Source: DASPWW01 sp035637595
GTDB taxonomy: Bacteria; Actinomycetota; Thermoleophilia; Solirubrobacterales; 70-9
Reading direction: 5' to 3'
NCBI GenBank assembly: GCA_035637595.1
Contig: DASPWW010000010.1
Span: 1-12,759 of the forward strand
DNA length: 12,759 nt
Both the position numbers and the translations under genes were made by a program. Positions 1 through 5,760 of the stretch are shown here, piece after piece. The first letter of the stretch is position 1. The number at the start of each line of letters is the position of its first letter. A model generated the notes under the pieces. That model searched no databases and was not told the DNA's origin. It was given only the letters and a program-made list of their open reading frames with translations.

Positions 1-119
1 ATGAGCTGCTCGTTGGCGAGCCGGTAGCTCGAGTGCTTTCGACCGTAGTAGCCGCGCGCCTGGCGCAGGGTCTTCTTGCGCCGCCGCCTGCGGGCGACGG
101 CGTTCGTCGCCCGGCTCAC
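1..119 (-). CDS. rplT: 50S ribosomal protein L20, N-terminal part (cut by window edge)
   Basis: L20 binds 23S rRNA early in assembly of the large ribosomal subunit. The reverse strand from 119 encodes 39 residues that begin with GTG and contain the typical basic L20 start: VSRATNAVARRRRRKKTLRQ, then ARGYYGRKHSSYR and LANEQL. The family normally reads RxKKxLKxAKGYxGxxxxxYRxA at this place, so the match is clear. The frame stays open to position 1, and about two thirds of the protein lies outside the window. The GTG start (119-117) overlaps the TGA of rpmI (118-116) as GTGA, which implies translational coupling with L35. No separate ribosome binding site is needed or visible. The call is short but secure because its partner rpmI is directly upstream, as in nearly all bacteria. 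Confidence 0.93.
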   Translation of the reverse strand, partial: MSRATNAVARRRRRKKTLRQARGYYGRKHSSYRLANEQL

Positions 120-322
120 TTGCGCCCCTTCCCGGCCAGCAACGTCCTGACCCGCACCCTGTCGGGCCGCGAGATCTCGACCGGCCGCGCAAAGCGCCGC
201 TTGCGCTTCGGCGGCTTCTTCTCCAGGATGTGGCTGGAGTACGCCCGCCGCCCGCGCAGCTTGCCCTTGGCGGTCTTGCGAAAGCGCTTCTTGGCGCCGG
301 AGTGGGTCTTCATCTTCGGCAT
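116..322 (-). CDS. rpmI: 50S ribosomal protein L35
   Basis: L35 is a small basic protein of the large ribosomal subunit. The 68-residue product starts with the near-universal MPKMKTHSGAKKRFRKTAKG and continues with the usual LRGRRAYSSHILEKKPPKRK, ending in a basic tail (GKGRK). Length is normal for the family (about 64-68). The ATG at 322-320 is the canonical start, but I see no Shine-Dalgarno sequence in front of it. Its TGA overlaps the GTG of rplT. Normally infC lies immediately upstream. Here the infC stop is about 1.03 kb away, with an oppositely oriented gene between them, so rpmI-rplT probably needs a promoter of its own in 323-420. I could not identify a convincing one there. Confidence 0.97.
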   Translation of the reverse strand: MPKMKTHSGAKKRFRKTAKGKLRGRRAYSSHILEKKPPKRKRRFARPVEISRPDRVRVRTLLAGKGRK

Positions 323-395
323 GGCGGACTATTGAAGCAGAGCACCGGCACCCAGGGCAGGGGCGGCCGGCGCCACAGGGGGGCGAATCCAGTTA

Positions 396-437
396 AGGGA
401 ACACTTGACTACCCCATAGTGGGGTCAACTGTTCCTT
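396..437. repeat. Long imperfect palindrome between rpmI and the DUF559 gene (possible operator)
   Basis: Two arms face each other. The left arm contains GGAACA (398-403), TTGA (405-408) and CCCC (412-415). The right arm contains GGGG (421-424), TCAA (425-428) and TGTTCC (430-435). They pair across the loop ATAGT (416-420), with one mismatch (404/429) and a 3-nt bulge (CTA, 409-411). The outer bases AA/TT extend the symmetry slightly. It lies in the divergent region between rpmI and the plus-strand DUF559 gene, and the most likely GTG start of that gene (419) is inside the loop region. It could be an operator for autorepression by the AbiEi-like N-terminal domain, or an RNA hairpin. The symmetry is seen directly; the role is inferred. 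Confidence 0.6.
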
Positions 438-1357
438 CGCTGGCCGCGCTTTGGAGCCTAGTCGCCAGACAGCACGGTGTCGTGGCTCGGGCGCAGCTCC
501 TGGAGCTCGGTTTCAGCGAGAGCGCGATCGATCATCGGGTCGCGACGGGACGGCTCCATCCCGTGCGGCGCGGCGTATACGCCGTCGGACGACCGGCGCT
601 CACCAGAAAGGGCCACTGGATGGCCGCGGTGCTGAGTTGCGGCCCCGACGCGGCGCTGAGCCATGAATCGGCGGCGACCCTCTGGGAGATCCGGCCCTTC
701 CGCCGGGGCGCGATCCATGTCTCAGTACCCCGCGCAACGTTCCCACGGCGGCCGGGAATCGAGGTCCACCGGCGCAGCGGCCTCGACTCAGCGGACGTTT
801 GGCGACGCGACAATATCCCGGCCACTTCGCCCGTAATGACCCTCGTGGACCTCGCTACGCGCCTGAGTCCCGCCCAGCTCGAGGCGGCGGTCAACGAGGC
901 CGACAAGCGCGACCTGATCAGCCCACCGGCACTGCGCTTGGCGCTCGAGCGCGTAACACGGCGTTCAGGCGTTGCCGTCTTGCGACGGTTCCTCGACGAT
1001 CGCACCTTCAGGCTTACCGACTCTGAGCTCGAGCGCCGCTTCCTGGTGCTCGTGCGGGAGGTCGGTCTGCCCACTCCGCAGACGGGCCGGCGGGTAAACG
1101 GCTTCAAGGTCGACTTCTTCTGGCCCGATCTCGGCCTGGTCGTCGAGACCGACGGCCTGCGCTACCACCGAACGCCCGCCCAGCAGGCACGGGATCGCAT
1201 ACGCGACCAGGCTCATGCTGCCGCGGGCCTCATGACGCTGCGCTTCATTCACGCCCAGATCAGGTACGACCCGGAGCACGTCAAGCGCACGCTCTCGGCT
1301 CTCACCCGCCGCTTGGACGCACCTCGAGGGCAACGCGCCGCAGGCGGGCGCGCCTAG
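419..1357 (+). CDS. AbiEi-like winged-helix / DUF559 (Vsr-like nuclease fold) protein
   Basis: The product has about 312 residues. Its N-terminal region (QHGVVARAQLLELGFSESAI, then a short basic stretch, GRLHPVRRGVYAVG) is the winged-helix pattern of AbiEi-type antitoxin domains. The C-terminal region (about residues 200-300) has the DUF559/very-short-patch-repair-like PD-(D/E)XK pattern: E203/E205 in SELERRF, D232 in KVDFFWP, E243 and D245 in VVETDG, H250 in YH, and RD at 258-259. The acidic residues expected of the fold are present, so it may be catalytic; no substrate is known for this architecture. The open frame extends back to 230, but that would overlap rpmI and add low-complexity sequence, so I prefer GTG at 419. 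That start is uncertain because no ribosome binding site is well placed. No AbiEii-type toxin gene is adjacent, so it is a solitary protein. Its TAG shares a CTAG with the infC stop. Confidence 0.85.
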   Translation: MGSTVPSLAALWSLVARQHGVVARAQLLELGFSESAIDHRVATGRLHPVRRGVYAVGRPALTRKGHWMAAVLSCGPDAALSHESAATLWEIRPFRRGAIHVSVPRATFPRRPGIEVHRRSGLDSADVWRRDNIPATSPVMTLVDLATRLSPAQLEAAVNEADKRDLISPPALRLALERVTRRSGVAVLRRFLDDRTFRLTDSELERRFLVLVREVGLPTPQTGRRVNGFKVDFFWPDLGLVVETDGLRYHRTPAQQARDRIRDQAHAAAGLMTLRFIHAQIRYDPEHVKRTLSALTRRLDAPRGQRAAGGRA

Positions 1358-1920
1358 CCGTTCGAGGCGCCGGCCGCCCGCGTGGGCGCGAGCAGCATGT
1401 GCATGTTGCGCCCTTCCTGTTCGGGCTCCTGCTCGATCACCGCCAGCTCGCCGAGATCGGTGAACAACCGCTGAAGCAGCGCCCTGCCGCGCTCGGGGTA
1501 GGCCTGCTCGCGGCCGCGGAACATGATCGTCACCTTGACCTTGTCCTGCTGGCGCAGGAAGCGCTCCACGTGGCCCTTCTTGGTCTCGTAGTCGTGGTCG
1601 GCGATCTTGGGGCGCAGCTTGATCTCACGGACGTTGATCTGCTGCTGGTGCTTGCGCGCCGCCTTGGCGCGCTGCTCCTGCTCGTACTTGTACTTGGAGT
1701 AGTCGAGCAGGCGGCAGACTGGGGGCTTGGCCTGCTCGGCGACGACGACCAGGTCGAGGTCCGCCTCACGCGCGCGGGCGAGCGCGTCGTCGCGCGACAG
1801 GATCCCGATCTGCTCCCCGTCGGCTCCGACCAGGCGCACCTCGGGCGCATCGATCCTCTCGTTGATACGCGTCGTGTCCCGCTCGGGCGGGCGCCGATCG
1901 AACCTGCGCGGGATCGGCAC
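1354..1920 (-). CDS. infC: Translation initiation factor IF-3
   Basis: IF-3 binds the 30S subunit, prevents premature 50S joining and checks start codon and initiator tRNA. The 188-residue product has the N-terminal domain (RINERIDAPEVRLVGADGEQ, about residues 18-37), the family signature in RLLDYSKYKYEQEQRAKAAR, and the C-terminal domain (NVREIKLRPKIADHDYETKK, then VTIMFRGREQA). Length is typical (170-200). The frame opens just after an in-frame TAG, giving ATA-GTG, so GTG at 1920-1918 is the natural start; ATA at 1923 is a remote alternative. No clear Shine-Dalgarno is seen. A 134-nt leader separates it from thrS. Its TAG overlaps the stop of the opposing DUF559 gene. The usual downstream neighbour rpmI is displaced by that gene. 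Confidence 0.97.
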   Translation of the reverse strand: MPIPRRFDRRPPERDTTRINERIDAPEVRLVGADGEQIGILSRDDALARAREADLDLVVVAEQAKPPVCRLLDYSKYKYEQEQRAKAARKHQQQINVREIKLRPKIADHDYETKKGHVERFLRQQDKVKVTIMFRGREQAYPERGRALLQRLFTDLGELAVIEQEPEQEGRNMHMLLAPTRAAGASNG

Positions 1921-1989
1921 TATCTAAAGGTGCGGGGGAGGCTCAAGCTAGAGGCGGCAGACGGCCGTGGTGGAGCGGAAAAGAGGGGG

Positions 1990-2016
1990 CACGCGGCAGC
2001 TCAAAAGCGCTGCGTG
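1990..2016 (-). promoter_or_regulatory. Stem-loop in the thrS-infC leader
   Basis: On the transcript of the minus strand the arms CACGCAGC and GCTG(CCG)CGTG form an 8-bp stem with a 3-nt bulge and a loop of about 8 nt, followed by CCCCCTCTTTTCC. It lies in the 134-nt gap between the thrS stop and the infC start. The pyrimidine run is not a clean U-tract, so it is a weak terminator candidate. It could instead be a leader structure controlling infC expression. The pairing is seen; the function is inferred. Confidence 0.3.
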
Positions 2017-2041
2017 ATTCTCGTGCCCGGCATCGCGGCGC

Positions 2042-2070
2042 AGTATAGAGGGCCTCACCGTCCCGAGCCA
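2042..2070 (-). promoter_or_regulatory. infC: Weak promoter candidate for infC
   Basis: A TATACT hexamer (2047-2042 on the minus strand) lies just after the thrS stop codon, and TGGCTC (2070-2065) stands 17 nt upstream. The -10 match is good and the -35 match is poor. It would give infC an internal promoter with a leader of about 115 nt. High-GC promoters are hard to call by eye, so this is tentative. Confidence 0.25.
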
Positions 2071-4028
2071 GGATTTCGCTCGTCCGAGCGGGATGCGACC
2101 TGTTCGCGTGCGGTGCGAATGAACTCGTCGCTGGGCACCGAGCCGAGGTCGCCCTCGGCGTGCGAGCGCACCGCCACGGTGCCGTCGGACTGCTCGCGGT
2201 CGCCGACCACCAGCATGTACGGCGCGCGGGCGAGCTCGGCGTCGCGGATCTTCTTGCCGACCGACTCCGAGCGTGCGTCGACCCGGGCGCGAATACCCGC
2301 CTCCCCAAGCCCCCTCGAGATCTCGTCGGCGTAGCCGGCATTGCGATCCGTGACCGGGAGGACCATGACCTGCAGCGGCGCGAGCCAGAGCGGGAAACGA
2401 CCCCCGTAGTGCTCGATCAGCACGCCCGCGAAGCGCTCCATCGAGCCGAGCAGGGCGCGGTGGATCAGGACCGGACGATGCTCGGCGTTGTCGGCCCCCT
2501 GATAGGCGAGGTCGAAGCGCTCGGGCATCTGGAAGTCGAGCTGGCAGGTTCCGCACTGCCACGAGCGTCCCAGGGCGTCGGTGACGTGGAAGTCGATCTT
2601 GGGGCCGTAGAACGTCCCCTCGCCGGGGCGGACCTCGTAGTCGCGCCCCTGACGCTCGAGCGCCTCGCGCAGCGCGGACTCGGCCTGCCGCCACTGCTCG
2701 TCGGTGCCGATCGACTTGTCGGGGCGGGTCGACAGCTCGACCCGGACGTTCTCGAATCCGAACGTCCGGTACAGCTCGTCGATCGCCTGGCAGATGGCAT
2801 CGATCTCGTCGGTCATCTGCTCGGGGGTGCAGAACAGATGGGCGTCGTCCTGGACGAAGGCGCGCACCCGCAGCAGCCCGTGCAGGACCCCCTCGCGCTC
2901 GAAGCGCGAGACCTGGCCGAACTCGGCCAGCCGCAGCGGCAGGTCGCGGTAGGAGCGGCGGTCGGAGGCATAGACCAGGCACGCCCCCGGACAGTTCATC
3001 GGCTTGAGCGCGAAGCGCCGCTCGTCGCCGCGCTCGCGCTCGGCGGGCTCGGCGAAGAACATGTTCTCGCGGTAGTGGTCGTAGTGGCCGGAGCGATGCC
3101 ACAGCTCCTCGTCGAGCACGTGCGGGGTCTTGATCTCCTCGTAGCCGCGCCGGTCGAGCTGGCGGCGTACCTCGGCCTCGATCTGGCGCAGCAGCACGGT
3201 CCCGTCCGGGAGCCAGAACGGCATCCCGGGCGCCTCCTGGCGGAATGTGAACAGGCCGAGCTCGGGGCCGAGCCGGCGGTGGTCGCGCGCCCTCGCCTGC
3301 TCGATGCGCTCGAGGTGGGCGTCGAGGTCCTTTTGCGAGAAGAAGGCGGTGCCGTAGATCCGCGTCAGCATCTGGCGCGTCTCGTCGCCGCGCCAGTAGG
3401 CCCCCGCGAGCGTGTTGAGCTTGTACGCCGCGATCCGCCCCGTCGAGGGCCCGTGGGGACCGCGGCAAAGGTCCTCGAAGGGGCCGTTGCGGTACAGCGA
3501 GACCGTGCGCACCCCCTCGTCGCGCACCAAGTCCTCGATCAGCTCGACCTTGTAGGGCTGGTCCTCGGCGCGAAACTTCTCGAGCGCCTCGTCGACGGGC
3601 AGCTCGCGGCGCTCGAACGCCTCGTCGGCCTCGATGTGCGCCGCCATCCGCTGCTCGATCGTCTCGAGGTCGTCGGGGCCGGGCCGCACCCCTTCCGGGA
3701 ACTCGAAGTCGTAGTAGAAGCCGGCCTCGATCGGGGGGCCGATCGAGACCTTCGTCCCCGGCCACAGGTCCAGCACCGCGGTGGCCATCACGTGGGCGGC
3801 GTCGTGGCGCAGGACGTCGAGCGCACCGTCGCTCTTCGCCGTGAGGATCTCGATCTGCTCGCCGTCGTCGAGCGCCGCGGCGAGGTCACGGACCTCCCCG
3901 TCGACCCGCACGGCGAGCGCGTCGCGCGCCAGGCCGGGGCCGATCGCCCCCGCCGCGTCGGCGCCGGTCGCGCCCTCGGCGAGCTCGAGGTCCGAGCCGT
4001 CGGGGAGCTTCACGGTCAAGTTCGCCAT
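2055..4028 (-). CDS. thrS: Threonyl-tRNA synthetase
   Basis: This cytoplasmic class II synthetase charges tRNA-Thr with threonine and edits mischarged serine. The 657-residue product contains all expected parts. A TGS domain spans about 1-63 (MANLTVKLPDGSDLELAEGA). The editing (SAD) domain has HxxxH at H75/H79 and the CRGPHGPSTGRI block at 188-199. The class II catalytic core carries zinc ligands C346 (MNCPG), H397 (QDDAHLFC) and H523 (VLIHRALLGSMERF), with motif 2 around RFEREGVLHGLLRVRAF. A C-terminal anticodon-binding domain starts near 552 (PLQVMVLPVTDRNAGYADEI). Length is normal. The motif 2 loop has Glu at 379 where many homologues have Ser. ATG at 4028 fits the family start; its ribosome binding site is weak. 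It heads the thrS-infC-rpmI-rplT cluster and is divergent from the CHRD gene, with 123 nt between them. Confidence 0.98.
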   Translation of the reverse strand: MANLTVKLPDGSDLELAEGATGADAAGAIGPGLARDALAVRVDGEVRDLAAALDDGEQIEILTAKSDGALDVLRHDAAHVMATAVLDLWPGTKVSIGPPIEAGFYYDFEFPEGVRPGPDDLETIEQRMAAHIEADEAFERRELPVDEALEKFRAEDQPYKVELIEDLVRDEGVRTVSLYRNGPFEDLCRGPHGPSTGRIAAYKLNTLAGAYWRGDETRQMLTRIYGTAFFSQKDLDAHLERIEQARARDHRRLGPELGLFTFRQEAPGMPFWLPDGTVLLRQIEAEVRRQLDRRGYEEIKTPHVLDEELWHRSGHYDHYRENMFFAEPAERERGDERRFALKPMNCPGACLVYASDRRSYRDLPLRLAEFGQVSRFEREGVLHGLLRVRAFVQDDAHLFCTPEQMTDEIDAICQAIDELYRTFGFENVRVELSTRPDKSIGTDEQWRQAESALREALERQGRDYEVRPGEGTFYGPKIDFHVTDALGRSWQCGTCQLDFQMPERFDLAYQGADNAEHRPVLIHRALLGSMERFAGVLIEHYGGRFPLWLAPLQVMVLPVTDRNAGYADEISRGLGEAGIRARVDARSESVGKKIRDAELARAPYMLVVGDREQSDGTVAVRSHAEGDLGSVPSDEFIRTAREQVASRSDERNPGSGR

Positions 4029-4072
4029 CGCGACGGATGCTAGTGGCGGCGCGGCCCGGCTCGGCGCACCGA

Positions 4073-4101
4073 TTGGGGACCCGGTCTGGCGGTGGTACCG
4101 T
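4073..4101 (+). promoter_or_regulatory. Promoter candidate for the CHRD/GH26 pair
   Basis: TTGGGG (4073-4078) and TACCGT (4096-4101) are separated by exactly 17 nt. The -10 fits the actinobacterial TAnnnT pattern and the -35 matches TTG. Transcription would start near 4108, about 45 nt before the CHRD start codon, inside the thrS-CHRD divergent region. Only sequence pattern supports it. Confidence 0.4.
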
Positions 4102-4151
4102 CGCTTGGGCGCAAGCAGTCATTTCGCGCGCTTCGAGGACACACGGAGACG

Positions 4152-4640
4152 ATGGAGCGACACCGGCGAATCGGAGTGCTAGTCACGGCAACGACGCTCG
4201 TCGCCGTCGCGCTTCTTCTCGCGCCGGCCACCTCGGCGGGGCCAGAGGGCAGGAGCCGGCTGAGAGCGAACCTGAGCGGCGCGGCGGTGGTCCCGGGCCC
4301 CGGAGACCCAGACGCGACCGGCAGGGCGGAGCTGCGGCTGCTTCCGGAAAAGAAGAAGATCTGCTTCATCTTCACGCACGAGTCGCTCGCCCCCGACGAT
4401 CCCGTCCTCGGCGAGGTCCACCGGGCTCCCGAAGGCGTGTCGGGTCCGACGGTGGTGACGCTCTTCGAGGGCATCCCCGGCATGAAGTCCAGCGCGATCG
4501 GCAAGTGCGCGAAGACCAAGGGGAGCGTGCTGAAGGACCTCGCCCGGCACCCGGAGCGGTTCTACGTCGATCTCCACACTCCGCTGTTTCCGGATGGGGC
4601 GATCCGCGGCCAGCTGTACAAGAAGCCACCGCCCGGATGA
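4152..4640 (+). CDS. Secreted CHRD-domain protein
   Basis: The product has 162 residues. It starts with a clear signal peptide: basic MERHRR, a hydrophobic core of about 20 residues (IGVLVTATTLVAVALLL), and a likely cleavage after APATSA (about residue 29). The mature part is one CHRD domain: LRANLSGAAVVPGPGDPDAT (residues 37-56), a central GRAELRLLPEKKKICFIF strand block, and the family ending YVDLHTPLFPDGAIRGQLYK. CHRD domains were first described in chordin and are common in secreted bacterial proteins; their biochemical role in bacteria is not settled. Two cysteines (71 and 119) could form a disulfide. ATG at 4152 is chosen because GGAG lies just upstream and the signal peptide begins there; an in-frame GTG at 4092 would add 20 unlikely residues. 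The next gene starts 13 nt after its stop, so the two are probably co-transcribed. Confidence 0.9.
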   Translation: MERHRRIGVLVTATTLVAVALLLAPATSAGPEGRSRLRANLSGAAVVPGPGDPDATGRAELRLLPEKKKICFIFTHESLAPDDPVLGEVHRAPEGVSGPTVVTLFEGIPGMKSSAIGKCAKTKGSVLKDLARHPERFYVDLHTPLFPDGAIRGQLYKKPPPG

Positions 4641-4653
4641 AGCCGTTCCCCGG

Positions 4654-5760
4654 GTGAGTCGCCGGGGCCCTGCCCTGGCGATCGCGGCATTCGCGCTGGC
4701 TCTGGCCATCGAGTCCCCAGGGGCCGGAGAGGCGGACGGGGCTTCGTCGCTCGTGCTGGCAGCACCCGAGCAAGGCCGCGTCTACGAGGCCGCGTTCCCC
4801 GACTTCGGCGGACCCGAGGACCGCGTTAGCGTCGAGCGCCTGGCCGCGTTCGAGAAGCTCGCTGGTCGCCCGATCGCCTGGGCGTACTTCTCGAACAACT
4901 GGGACGAGGGGATCCGCTTCCCGGTGGCGGCCGTGAACACGATCGCCGCGGCGGGCCGCGTCCCGTTCATCCGCATGATGGCGCGCTCGGACTTCGACGA
5001 GGGCGGCCCCGACGAGCGCTACACGATGCAGAGCATCGTCGCCGGCGACTGGGACGCCGACCTGCGGGCGTGGTGCGCGGACGCCGCGGCGACCGCGATC
5101 CCGCTGCTCGTCGAGTTCGGGACGGAGGTCAACGGCGACTGGTTTCCGTGGAACGGGCGCTGGAACGGCGGCGGCGAGACGGCCGGGTACGGCGATCCTT
5201 CGCTCGCCGACGGTCCCGAGCGCTTCCGCGACGCCTACCGCCACATCGTCGACCTGTGCCGCGAACAGGGCGCCGACAACCTGACGTGGTTCTTCCACGT
5301 CGACGTCGGCTCGTACCCCAACGTCGCCTGGAACAGCGACTTCGCCAACTACTACCCCGGCGACGGCTACGTGGACTGGATCGGCGTCAGCGACTACGGC
5401 CCGCTCGTCCGCGGCGACGGCTGGACGAGCTTCCGCGACCGCCTCGACGCCGCCTACCCGCAGCTCGAGGCGCTGGCGGCCCCGGGCGACAAGCCGATCG
5501 CCGTGCTCGAGTACGGCGCCCGCGAGAGCGGCAACACGCATCGAAAGGCGGCCTGGATCCGCGCGGCGATCGAGTCGGTGGCGTCGGGGCGCTGGCCGCG
5601 CGTCGTCGCGCTGTCGTACTGGCACGAGCGCTGGCGCAACTCCGACGGCTCGATCTCCGACCTGCGGCTCGACTCCTCGCGCCGCGCCCGGCGCGCCTAC
5701 CGCACCGCGATCGCGGCCCCGGCCTTCACGTCCGAGCCGCGCTTCGAGCCAGGCGGCTAG
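4654..5760 (+). CDS. Secreted GH26-like glycoside hydrolase
   Basis: The product has 368 residues from GTG 4654. It begins with a signal peptide (SRRGPALAIAAFALALAIES), so it is likely exported. The catalytic (beta/alpha)8 barrel resembles family GH26, whose known members are mostly beta-mannanases and related endoglucanases. Two glutamates sit where retaining GH26 enzymes need them: E158 in EFGTEVNGDWFPW (acid/base) and E286 in AVLEYGARES (nucleophile). Conserved aromatic blocks are also present (WAYFSNNWDEGIRFP, LTWFFHVDVG, YVDWIGVSDYGP and SYWHERWRNSDG). The substrate cannot be told from sequence. GTG 4654 is preferred over an upstream in-frame ATG at 4594, which lies inside the CHRD gene and would put about 20 polar residues before the signal peptide; no strong ribosome binding site is visible, so coupling to the CHRD gene is likely. 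Its TAG shares CTAG with the stop of the convergent regulator gene. Confidence 0.88.
   Translation: MSRRGPALAIAAFALALAIESPGAGEADGASSLVLAAPEQGRVYEAAFPDFGGPEDRVSVERLAAFEKLAGRPIAWAYFSNNWDEGIRFPVAAVNTIAAAGRVPFIRMMARSDFDEGGPDERYTMQSIVAGDWDADLRAWCADAAATAIPLLVEFGTEVNGDWFPWNGRWNGGGETAGYGDPSLADGPERFRDAYRHIVDLCREQGADNLTWFFHVDVGSYPNVAWNSDFANYYPGDGYVDWIGVSDYGPLVRGDGWTSFRDRLDAAYPQLEALAAPGDKPIAVLEYGARESGNTHRKAAWIRAAIESVASGRWPRVVALSYWHERWRNSDGSISDLRLDSSRRARRAYRTAIAAPAFTSEPRFEPGG

Noticed and set aside
230..418. Upstream extension of the DUF559 frame to 230
   Set aside because: It overlaps rpmI antisense and adds low-complexity residues unlike the family start.
398..435. Resemblance of ACCCC-N5-GGGGT to a copper-sensor (CsoR) operator
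   Set aside because: No csoR, copper ATPase or copper chaperone gene is nearby, and the outer arms do not fit that motif.
419..1357. A complete AbiE type IV toxin-antitoxin pair
   Set aside because: Only the AbiEi-like domain is present; no AbiEii nucleotidyltransferase gene lies next to it.
1399..2334. Plus-strand open frame across infC and the end of thrS
   Set aside because: It is antisense to two clear genes and its translation has no recognisable domain; high GC makes such shadows common.
1948..3765. Minus-strand frame overlapping thrS in another register
   Set aside because: Arginine/alanine-rich shadow of the true thrS frame.
2160..4043. Long plus-strand open frame opposite thrS
   Set aside because: Mirror frame of thrS codons; composition is repetitive V/L/R/A without domain pattern.
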